From positions 97,833,781 to 97,897,780 of the forward strand of contig NC_031768.1 in the NCBI RefSeq assembly GCF_001522545.3: a DNA stretch of 64,000 nucleotides, given 5' to 3'. The notes beneath the pieces were generated by a model. The model was not told the DNA's origin. It did not search any database and saw nothing but the letters and a program-made list of their open reading frames with translations. Of this stretch, positions 10,101 through 22,100 are shown one piece after another. Position 1 is the first letter of the stretch, and each line of letters begins with the position of its first letter. A program made the translations under genes and the position numbers. The stretch comes from Parus major (Eukaryota; Chordata; Aves; Passeriformes; Paridae).

Positions 10101-13100
10101 ATGAACCCTTAAACATTTTGATTGTGGATGTGACCCTTGGCAGGGTATTGTATAGTGCTTGTTTAATTTCAAGCTGGTTTACATTAAAGAATTTTACAAA
10201 ATTACAATGTGACACTTATCACTTTCCTTGGTCATCTGTTGATCTGCATCTGCTACTTTTTTATTTTTCCATGTAGAAATAGAACACAGAAATCTGGGAT
10301 GCTCTCACTGATAAGCTTTCAAAGTGAATCAGCTGTTTAAAGAACTAGCTGCAGAGCCTAGTTGTTCCATGCTTGTACCTGCATCCTAATAGTTGATAGC
10401 ACCATGTGCAGTTAGTACTGTTCCATTTGAAATTCTGCAGAAAGTTTTAGGAAGGCAAATATCTTGTTTACCTTGGTGCTAGAGTCTGAAGTCTCTGCAT
10501 CTGAAGGTATGGCACCATTTTCCTGTTTCATCAAACTTTTACATGGCTGCTTGTATTAGAACAGGTGAAACACTTATTTTCAGTCTCCACTGTGTGAGGT
10601 CATAAGCTCATGCCTTTTGGTTTGAGACAGTAAGGTAGTCTAGCAGATGTTCACTGCCAACTATCAGTGTTTGTTTATTGAGTGTTTCATTAGTCCAGCC
10701 TCCAAGGTGCTGGATGGATGTCATGAGGAGAAGAGCAGGCAGTTGTTTTCCTTTGGATCTTGGTAATCATACATTTACTTAATCCTGTCTGGACTATTCC
10801 AGCTTTAAATATGTAAGAGCCACGATGTAGCAGGTATACTTGGAGTTTTGGATCAATCTGTATGCCTTGACTGGTTCCCAGTTCTGGTCAGGATAGCTAG
10901 CTGTGAATTTTTCCATGCTGCTGATTTTCTTTCCTTGTCTTCTGGAGAGAACATATGATGGCTTAGGTAGGGATCCACTTCTGCTTGCAGGAGAACCCCA
11001 GAGGAGTTACAGGTGTCCTTCCATAAATAACATAAGGTAATCAAAAGTGTCTTCTGTCCCCTGTCTTTTTTTCTCTCCCCCTCCAAATACAAATGAGTGT
11101 GTTCCCCAAGCTAACCTGGTGGGAAGATTTTTGTGGTGATGATGGTTTAGAGGGATTTTTATTTTTTTTTAAAGTGGTTCTTGTCAGAAAAGTTGCTTGC
11201 AACAGCTGCACAACAGAGTTGGGCAAGGCCCAGGGTGGGTGCTGGACTGTGTGGATGTCCCAAGGGAACACAAAGGGTAACCTGGTGTGTCATGGTGCTA
11301 CAGATGTGGACAGGAAAGAACAACAGGTGGAATGACTATATGTAGAATAAATGGGTGATTGTTTTCTTTCACATAGTTTGGCTGAAACAAAGGCTATTAA
11401 TAAAACCTAAGCTCAGTTGGGGAACAATTAATTTGAATCTGAACTAAGTTGTTTGATAGAAGTCACTGAAGAAGAGAACTAAAGATGGAAGATCTGGGAA
11501 AAGTAAAAATGTTTTACTTAAGCACTTTGAAATGTGATACTAAAAAAAAAACAAAACCTTACACCAATGTTTTTTTCCTAGAGTGTAAGATTTCTTTTAT
11601 AAAATTTTGAAGTAAAGATGTTTCTGTTGTATTGTGTTGGTATATCTAAGGCTGATTTGAAACAGTAAGGAACCTTTTGCCACCAGAAGTCAGTTTTTCA
11701 GCCACTGGTACTCCTAGAGCCAAATGTTACACTCAGCAGAGTGCTCTGCTGCTGTGGAACATGCAGGCAGGGCAGGCTGCCTTTCCCGGGAGAGGTGGGC
11801 AGCTCTCCTCCTGTGGCTTCTGATGGTATGCAGGGCCTCCTCTGTCATCTTCTAGTGATCCCAGCTGGTGGTTCTCACTTCCTCAGAATGCATGTGGAAG
11901 GCTGGCCAGGATTTCATTTCTAAGTCAGGCAGAGCTTTGGGAATGTGGAGCCATACCTGTCAGCATCAGGTTGGACAACTGCTGAGGGGTTTCCTGTGGG
12001 ATGATGGGTTGTAGGTAGCCAGAGCTGACAGAAAAAAATGGGGTTCACAGTTCCAGAAACATTTTTTAACAGAGAAAATCATATTGACCTGAATATAGCC
12101 AGAACAAACCATATTGGAGACTCAGAACAGTTGGTGTCTTCAGTTTGACTGTTCACCAATCCCCAAGGAGAGATGTGTCCTTGCTTTTCTAAAATAGTAA
12201 ATCTTTGCTGTTCCTAACTTTAGCATAGTCAAGCTGCCTAATTGCCCCCTATGAAACACTCTTGACTTTCCAGCCAACTTTTTAGTGTAATAACTTTGCA
12301 TAGTTTTTTCATGGTAGTGTCATTATGACTAGCCCAAAACTTGCCACAGTACAGTATGCCACTCTATTTGATTGTAATAGCAACTCTCAAATATTTTTAG
12401 AGGCTGTTAAACTATTTGGACTGTTACACTGATGAGAACACTTGATGGAAGTTGTTCCACTATTCCTAAGTAACCAATATTCCTTTTGTATGTCACTCTG
12501 TGAGGAACTAATCTAGCAGGCACTGGGTCTGTGCTGGAGTTCCCCTGAAAAGCCAGTCTTAGGGCTTCTCTTTTTAAAAAACATCTGTCATCTGTTTAGC
12601 CAAAACCAAATTTACTTTTGAAATGCTGCAAAATTTTCTTCAGACAGTATACAAAGGTCCTAATCTATTTTTTTTTTAATCTGGAAAAATTTTCTTTCAG
12701 TTACTTGTTAAAATGTGTACCCTGGAGAGGGACTTAAGTCTGTCTGGTAAATAACTCTGGTAAAATGTCTTCAACTTGACTGTTCACTGATCTCCAAGGA
12801 GAGATGTAAATGGTAAATGAGTGCAGAACATGCCAAAGTTTTTACTTCAAATAGAGAAAACTAGACATAATGTTGATATAAATGGCTATTGCTCTTGTTC
12901 CATGTAGTGAAATTTGTTTGCGTGCTTTTCCAGCAAAGATGCTAAAAGAGGGAAAAGTACCATGTAATAAAAATTTCTCTAGAGCCTTCTCAGAAGAGAA
13001 TGAAACCTTGGTCCACTCAAGTTATGAATGGTCACAGAAGAGGAGTTTAGGACTCTAAGCTGAAAGGGTTTTTTCTTTTTGGGTATGTGGATCCAGTCAG

Positions 13101-16100
13101 GCTTTGAAATGGTAGAGATGTGGTATGTCTTTCTTGCATTCCCATTGCAGACAGCTGAGATTGTTGATAAAAGTGAATTCATTGCTAAATGACCTTAAGC
13201 TTCAATGGCAATAACTCCAACCAGTGCCAAAAGGATTTCTCCTGGCTGGAAAGAAAAGCAAACTACTCTGTGACATTGGGTCTGACAGTTTTAGGTTGTC
13301 TTTAAGCTCTTGCATCCCATTGCACTGCCTGAAAGGGGCAGTGGGGAAAATCAGGGTAGTTCTTTGATAGAGAGGGAGTTTTCCTAAGAGGATTTGGTCT
13401 GTACTAGGATTTGTCTTTCTTAATGGAAATGCATTAAGAATATCTAAAGGATTATTATAGGTTTCTTAAAATATACTCATCTCTATAGTTTTAGATAACT
13501 GATTATCAATAGGATGTTTCTTATTTCTGCCTTATCTCCTTTTGCTGGACAAGTTAGTATGAACTATTCGATTTGCTTTTCATTTGTGATGAACTTTTAA
13601 GATGTTAATCTTCTAATAAGAAAATCTGGATTGTTAATGACCTGAATCCTGAGGACTTCTAGACTTTGAGAGCCACTTTTGCTTATTCCGTTTTCCCCTC
13701 AGTTTTGGCACCCATAGGACATCTGGTTTAAAAGAACATTAGTGGGATAGCTTTGACTCTCTAGCACTTAGATCCGATGTTTTTGGAACTTGATTACTGT
13801 CCTTCTGCCCACCTTGGCTGTGTAATACCTGCCGTGCTGTGTCATGTGCAGTGGTTTGTAATGTGTGGGGAATGTACTTTGTCTAGTGAGCAAAGCTTGT
13901 GCTAAGAAGTTTAGCGTCACTAGAGCTGGGGTGATTCTTTGGTCATAGGTGACCCTGTAATGCATTTAAGGGATGAGTGTGTTTTTTTGACCTTGCTTCT
14001 TAGCTTCATGTTGTGTTAAACATCTGTTTCTTGCAATTTTTGTCCTGCTAGTATTCTGTTCATATGAAGATCAATCCAACTTAGTCAGATCTGTTTAAGC
14101 TTACTGACAGCACACTTGTCTGCCCTTGTGCTTTCATGTATTGCTTCTTGGTTGGCCAGATGTATGCAGAAAGTGTCTTGAGCTGTTGCTTCTGACTAGT
14201 CCACAGCCTAGCAATATGCTAGGAGACATGCTTGTATCCAAATAAACCCATTAGTTTTTGGAGTGATTGGCAGTGCACAGGTTATGTTCTATGTTGGAAG
14301 ATCTCTGCGCTTTGCGTGTTGTATAGTCATATGTTTAGTGTTCCGTGAAGGTAAATTTACAAGGGCTTGGTGACATGATGCTAATCCCTGTCCCTCTGCT
14401 GCAGCTGTATTTGCAGGAAGTATTATGTGGAAACAAAAGATAATACCAAGTGAATCATAGAGAATAGAGAATCATAGAATATGCTGAGTTGGAATGGACC
14501 CACAGGATCAAGTCCAGCTGCTGGCCCTGCACAGGACACCCTCAAGAATCACACCCTGTGCCTGAGAGCATTGTCCAAACACTCCTTGAAACTTGGACAG
14601 GCTTGGTACTGTGACCACTTCCCTATTCCAGTGTTTAGCAATGATATGGGTGAAGAACTTTCTCCCAAGATCCAATGAAAGCCTGCTCACTCGGCTTTGT
14701 GCTGTTTCCTCGAGTCCTGTCACTGGTCATGAGAGTGAAGAGCTATAACTGGTATTTGTTGACAGTGGAGGCTTGATAACATTCTGTTGATGACTGTCAT
14801 TTGTTTCAGCTCCACCATGGGTTACTTTGACTATCTATGAGTAAGTAGCATGACAGATAATTATACTGGGAAGTTAGATTTTACTGCAGATGTGATGATA
14901 AAAGACTGCTGTCTAACAATTAGTACAAAGGCTTCAACAAAAGTCACCCTGAACACTGAAATACAATCTGTTTAACATAAGAATTAAATTGAAAAGTGAG
15001 CTGTTTAACATACAATTAACTTGAGGCATTAGTATAAGCAGGAGAAAAAAAAGATATTTTAAGATATGAATGAAATTCAATCCACAGTTGCAATTACTGG
15101 GATAAAATTGAGGTCGATGCATAATTTTAAGTCTTGACATCTGGAAGATACCTATATAATATTATTCTAACTATAACACAGCCTGTGATAGTTAAATATC
15201 TGGGCGTTTTATGGCATGTGACTTCTTTCCTTGAAGCTGTTAGTCTTTGTCAGATGAAAAAAATGAAACTGAAATAAAGCTGCCAGTTGATTAGCAGTCA
15301 CCTAATTTTTGTTTTTGAATGTGCAGTCTCTTTTATGTAATTAATTAATGCTTAAATGTAATGCTTGGTGCTTCCTGTTGCACATTTTACCCAGTTGGAA
15401 GCAATTGTCAAATCACCATCTCGTCCTTGTATTTCCTGTGCCTGACTTGGTTTTGGGAAGGGCTGAGCACCAGACTGATGCCATGTCACTAGGGCAGCTC
15501 AGTAAGGTTTGCAGTCTGAACACTAATCTGGTCTCATCTACAGTAAGTCCATGTCCTTCACATGCAGGAACATGTTTTGAGGCGGTTCAGGCTGGGGTTC
15601 TGGCCTCTCCTTACTTAAAGGACAATGAAGACAAAATTTCTTGGTTTTTCTCTGCCTTTTGACTTATCAGTGGGTGAGGTGGAGGTTATAAATACCTAGT
15701 CTTGTTAGTTGCTTTGTCTACAATCAACAGGTTTAAGGAATAGCTTTACTTAATAGGGTGTTATTTATATTTAAGTTGTTAATTATTGTGTGAAATGTCT
15801 TGCTTCAATTATTCTTGAGGTTGTTTTATTCCCCAAGAGAAGTACTCAGCATAATTTGAGGCAATGCTCATTATTTGTGTAGTGGGGAGCAACAGATGGT
15901 GAAGGATTTTTTACAGATGGAGAAGACTTTACAGTGTATGTTGCTATGAGAGTTTTGTGGTTCTTGCTCTGTCCAGGAGCTGCCAGCCTTGCTGCTGTCA
16001 CTGCGCAGTGTCCAAGTACCTTCACACATCCTTGTGTTAGATGTGAATTGACAATCTGCTTAGCAGCTCCTACACTGACCTCCTGAAAAAATGGGGCTGG

Positions 16101-19100
16101 TCTGCTCCATTCTTGCAGTGTAGGCTTTGCCCTTTGCCTCTGAAGTTTTACAGATTTGGGTTGGTTTAGGTTATGCTTTTTCAGAAAGAAATCATGCTGG
16201 ATCACATGTATCAGCAACCAGGTTGGCTCCTGACATAGCAACAGAATGGCAAGACTTTTTATGAGTTCAGGGAGAGAGCAAAGGAGAGCAGGGATTATTT
16301 TGACATCATGATGCAATCAGCTTAGCATGTACTTAACATCACAGCTAAGCTATATTAAACGGCAGTGCCTGAGCTGGTAGTGTATCACAGTGATCTTAAA
16401 TTAAAGAAGGGCCTGGTGGATGATGTGAGGCTTTACCTTGCTGTTACCCCACAGCCTCACAAGTATCCAGTGCTGTTGCTGCAGGGTTTCAGTTTGGGTT
16501 TTTTTACTCTTACCAGAGTCAAAACATTGTGGGTCCAGGTTTGGCCTAGATATTGGTGACTGGCCTTTTTAAATGACCACTGAAGACCTGATTGAAATCT
16601 GCTGTCTTTCCAGACTCAGTATTGATCATAGAATGATTGACAGAATTGGTGATGCTCCACTGCCCTCCTTAGAAGGTGATGTGCTACCAACAGTGAAAAG
16701 GCGAATATATTTTGCAAATGCTTCAACTCATGTTCTGCTTGGTTATATCCAGGTGTACTTGTTGACTTCAATGTAGGAGGGAAGCTCCATTTCCTAGGCT
16801 TTTAGCAGAGCCATGGGGCAGGAGTTAATAGGATCTTCTCTAACTATAGAAGCATGTCACATATAGTTCAGTTGGCTGTTAAGGAGTGCAGTTTTTAAAT
16901 TATGTGTTGAAAAAGTTGCAATGTGCTGACTTATTTGGGGGTTTTTTGATATTGCTTTCTAGTGCTAGGCTCTAAATAGAATTTGGTTGTGATAGTGCAG
17001 GGAGAAAATTTGCCCTTTGTATCTTAAAAGAGCCTTGTAAGTGACAAACTACAAAGGAAAGACTTTTCTAGCTGTAAAGTGAATGATCAGAATTAGGAAA
17101 ACAAGTTGTTTTTTGGTTCAGATTTACTTGGACATTTCTGAGGTGACAACAATATATTAGTGGCCATACAAAATTCTCATTCCTATGTAAGTCAGATTTA
17201 TCAGTCTGAGGGAGCGTAATGGTGCAAGTGATTGCTATAGGTCTCAAGGATGCTGCACTGTCAGTTAAAATGAAAATATTTCTTATGTCATTAATTTGAT
17301 GTTAAACCATCTTCCACAGTGACCTAAACAGAAGAAAAAATAAAAATTGATAGAACTAAGAGCTAGGAAAAAACAAAACAAAAAACACAACCAGATGCAA
17401 GATTTTGTGCAGAGTGATTAATTCCAAGGTAGAAGGCAAGCCCCTTGTGATTAAAGTCTACTTTGCAAATATTGTAGAAGCTTGAATGACTCATTCTGCT
17501 GTACAGGGAGGTAGATGAAGCTCAAATATCTGTAAACTACAGTTTGAAACATCATATGGCTTCTGGAATGTCTTCACTAGATGTTTGCTCTTTTTTTTGG
17601 CGAGTTAGATGTTTGGAGATGGGGAAAAAAAAATACCTAGATGTCACTCCACAACTGACAGCCGCTGTGTGATGTATTTACTGGGACAGGTACTAACGCG
17701 CTGCTTAAGCTGGCATCTTTGGCACTTCACTTCTGTCCAGAAGACTGAATGGAAAGCCATAACAGAGACACACTTTTACAAATGCTGTGAGGAAGTCATG
17801 GAGAATTGGTCAGAATTAGTTTTAGTGTTCATTTGTAAAGCTTGAACACTTAACTTTCACACTACCTGCTCAGTGGTTTTAAGTTAGTTGGAATCCATGG
17901 AAACAGAGTGCACTTAAGGTTATTGAGAAGTGATGTTTAGTTTATGCAGTCTGTTCTTTCATCTGGATTAAAAATGCCAACAAGATAATCCAATTGCGAT
18001 CATAATCTTGTTTGTAGCTCTGATCTTGCATCACAGGAAATGCATCAGTGTTCAAGTGAGCACTGGTTCACAAATAAAAGATTTGGATAAAGGAGACTGT
18101 ATGAATGCCTCAGATGTTATCTTGAGGATGAATATGACAAATAGGGATTTTAAAGAGTTGCAGACTGAGGTAGAGGGGGAAATTCAAGAAAAGCATGGTC
18201 CTAGAAGCAGGGATGAGCATGCAGGAATGTAAAACACAAGTGCCAGCAGCATGGTGCCTGGTCACTGTACCCTGTGGCAGCTGGAAAATGAGCTGCTTGG
18301 GTGAAGATGCTTTCTCTGTACTTCAGCAAGTGGGTCCACAGGTTGCAGCTGGGATTTGGCTTAAAGGGCAAACTCTTTGCTCCTGTCCTGAAGACAAAGG
18401 TTAGCAAGGGCTGTTTGAGCTCCCCATAGTGTTTTTGCTGGCTGGAGCTTCACAAGGAGGATGAGCCTGGAGCAGCTACAGCTTCTTAGCTAGATTGCTG
18501 GTGCCTGGTGAAAATGATTAGAAACCCTTGGTAAACCCCAATCTGTGGTGGATCAGCTTCTGACAGGCTTTGCTTTATGCTGTTCTGGTACAGTGCAGAC
18601 CAAGATACACTGCCTTTTCACACTCCTTGTTCTGTTACTGACTTGGCTAAGGTAGGAATATTACATTTACTCTGAAGCTTTTTTTTTTTATTTGGCATTT
18701 TATTACTATGTAGGTTTTTTATTCCCCATTTACTACTGAGTTTTCAATTGGAGGTTTTCCTAATAAATAAAAACTTTATGTTGGAGATGCAGTTGCTCTG
18801 CCAAGGTACACATTGTGTTACAGGAGCTTTTTTGGATGTGCATTATTTTGGTAGGGACTGGTGATTTTGATTGCTGGTTGTAGTTTTGTTTGTTTTTTCT
18901 TTTTGAGTTTGCTCTTCACCATGCCTTTGGTCACTCAAAAGCATGCCAGGTAAAAGACATGTTCATGAAATTGTTTAACAGGAGCTTGGTATCTATCCAC
19001 ACTGTGATGTGTTCAATTGTTCCACCTCCAAGTCCAGCCAGTCATTGCCCACTGGTCAAACTACTAATCACTTATCTGCCATCTCAGGGCTAAAGTGAGA

Positions 19101-22100
19101 TGTGCAGGTGAGGCAGGTGCAGACCCCTCAATCCATTATGTGGTTAAAGATACCTGTTCCAAGATGTTTGGCGTATAAGGTTACAGTTGCACTTACCAGG
19201 TAGAAATAAAGTCTCAGATTCTTAAAATTAATCTGGAGTCTAATCCTAAATCAGTCATATGCCAGGCTCTGAGAAAGCTGTGGGGGTTGATTTCTAGTTT
19301 GTAAAGAAAGGAATGAAGGAAGTTTAGAAGGAAGTTTCCCTTTACCACAGATGTTTGTTCTGTGGTGTTCAGAGAGCATTGAAATTCAGAGCTTGTGCAA
19401 GAAAGCAGTTCAAACTGAGAAGTTTAAGCTTAGCTCTTGTTATACTGTCAGGGCAAAGTAAGGTGTAAAGGATAGTTTGAAAGACTTACATGTGAGCATA
19501 ACACTTCTGCACCCCTGTCATACATGTAGGACTTTGTTCAGTTTTCAGGGCATGCAGGTATATGTGTTCTGGGAGAGTCAGTTTTTCTAAAATTATTTTT
19601 TCTTGGCTTTTCTTTCTAGGGTCACATGATTCTTTCAGCTACTGGGTTGATGAGAAATCTCCTGTGGGACCAGACCAAGCAAAAGCCATCAAACGTTTGG
19701 CCAGAATTTCCTTGGTTAGAAAGATCATGAAGAAATGGTCAGTGACTCAAAATTTGACTTTCAAAGAGCAGTTGGAAGGTGGGATCCGCTACTTTGATCT
19801 TCGTGTGTCTTCCAAACCTGGGGAAATAGGCCAAGAGATTTACTTCATACATGGCTTGTTTGGCATCAAAGTATGGGATGGGCTGAAGGAGATGAACAGT
19901 TTTCTTGAGCAGCACCCCAAGGAAGTAATCTTCTTGGATTTCAATCATTTCTATGCCATGGATGACAGCCATCACCGCTTCTTGATCAACAGGATCCACT
20001 CAGCATTTGAATCCAAACTTTGTTGTGTTGAATGTGTAGAATACGTGACATTACTGTACATGTGGGAGAAGAAACACCAGGTAGGGAAAGGATGTTTAAT
20101 ATTTTTCAAACCCAAATTGTTAAGATTTTAAAGAGACAAGCTGGGTGTAGCTCCCACTCACAGGTATTGGACCAAGGATGCTGCTGATGGTCAAGTTAAA
20201 AGCCTACTAGGGCCTCATCTACGTAGTGTGCATATTTTTCTCCATTTACATGCTGCTGTGTATCCCCTCATCCATGGTGTGGCCAGTCTGTCATGCTCCA
20301 AACACATGTGTTAAATAATTAAACTATAGTGTCCTTAGAGCCTTGTGCTCTTCACAAAGGGTTTTCCCTTCTGGAAGGGTGTTGAGATGAAAAACAAGGG
20401 ATGGGACCATGGTGCTATGTAAGATGATTTTTTGCTCAAGTAAGCCAGATAAGATACTGGTCGTGAAGGTGCGAGATTTGGAGAGGAGCAACAAGTCAGC
20501 CATAGCTCAAGGTAGGCATGGGTTTCTTCTTCACAGCAATATATAACATTTTGGTCCAATAAACAGTTAAAACTTGTTTCTACTTAATAGCGCATCTCCT
20601 TTGCTTAATTCTGCTGCACTGTGTCTGTCTTTTAGCCAGCGAACTGATAGGTCACATACCCACACACACCTCTATTATAGCTTCCAGATCCTTGTCCTAC
20701 CCTAAAAGTCACATTATTACAGTTTAAACTTCTCACTATTTTATCTAATATAATTTCTCACCTGCTTAAGGCATATTCTTACTTAAAATTATAGGAATGT
20801 AAGTTTATAATTTTTCTACTTAATGTTTGTGTATCTTTATCACTACATTAACCCAAGCTCTTTCTAAGGCTGCAGATTGAACCCTCCAGCATCTGTGGAA
20901 GTTTCTATTTTTCCATTTCTCACAGAAGGGCATGTAGTGCAGACTTGCCCTTGGTGAGGGTTTGATTAACTGTTGTCATTGTGGCCAGTGTGGAGCATAT
21001 AAGCTTTAGCATGACTAAAGGTATGGACTGAATTTCTTACCTCCTCTGCAGCCATCCAGATCTGCAGAGGTGAGGTTAATGCCTCTTCTCTGTGCTAACT
21101 GTTCCTCTAGGTTCACAAAAACTGAGAACAGAAAAGGGTTTCAGCAGCAGCACGTAATTCTTAAACTGGAAATGAGGCTTTGAGGAATCATTCTGAACTG
21201 GTGCTGTCAATGCTAAGGTTCAAGATGAATCTCTTGTAAATGTGGGTGTTAGTAAAAAGCTTTGTGCTGTAGAGAAGCACCTTACAAGGTATTAGCTTTG
21301 GATTTGACAGTTTGCTGACAGCAGGACTGGCTTTGGTTTCTCGTGCAGGGAGTATGAGCACGATGCCAGTATGTCAGTCATGTGCCAATCAGCCCAGCAC
21401 ACTTTACCCTCTTAGTAGGAGGTAATCAGAAGATGGGAGGAGTGCTAACTAAAATCCTTAACTTCAAGTACAGATACAGTGTTTTCTGGCAGTAAGAAGT
21501 TGCAATGCATTTAAGCCGAGTTCTTTAAATGACAGAGGCAACTTGTCATTTTAAACTGATGACTCGTAAAGCCTGAAGCAGTCCTGTCCTCAAAGCAGAA
21601 CAAAATAATCTCCATCTCCTTTGGCAGCAGTGCAACAAATATACTAACACTCCTGACTAAAGAGCAACTTGTTTTTGTTTGGTTCTCTTCACTGCTGTGC
21701 TAGCTGCAGCAGTACTATATGAACATAAACTAATGTAGCAGCCTGTTCAAATAAAAATTTAGTAATTGAATTTTTGTTTTTTCTTGTTTGTTCCGTTAGG
21801 TTCTTATATTTTACCACCACCCTTTGTATCAGGAATATCCCTTCCTGTGGCCAGGTAATAAAATGCCAGCACCATGGGCTAATACAACTAATGTGCACAA
21901 ACTGCTACAGTTCCTGGAGACCACACTTGGGGAACGAAGTCGTTACGGGACTTTCCACGTATCTCAAGCAATTCTTACACCTCGAGTGAAAACAATTGCA
22001 TGGCATCTAATTCGTGGTCTGAAGAACACCCTTGTTCTTAGGTAAGGACTTGTCTTGATTTTCTCAGTTCTTTAACACGTCTCATGTTGAAAGAGGCACT

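Larger units (their letters stand above)
7130..19619 (+). other. PLCXD2 intron 1 (12.5 kb)
   Basis: Donor GTAGGG, acceptor TTCTTTCTAG. Intron 1 separates the first 28 codons from the catalytic domain. It contains three CR1 fragments (about 7505-7612, 7875-8107 and 14455-14745). The rest is AT-rich unique DNA. The longest open frame on the minus strand (15846-16316, 156 codons) has no family similarity I recognise. Long first introns commonly carry enhancers, but I cannot point to one. Confidence 0.85.

Noticed and set aside
15846..16316. 156-codon minus-strand open frame in intron 1
   Set aside because: No recognisable motif, codon pattern or splice context. Chance frames of this length are expected in 64 kb.
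16573..16776. 67-codon + frame that looks protein-like
   Set aside because: I could not match it to any family. It is short and intronic, so a pseudogene call would be a guess.
18008..18232. Frame with a faint sialyltransferase-like stretch (DVILRMN)
   Set aside because: Only a few residues match, and no second sialyl motif is present. It lies in intron 1 without exon borders.
20335..20830. Possible additional LTR in intron 2, with CCAATAAACAG
   Set aside because: I could not define ends, inverted repeats or a confident family match.
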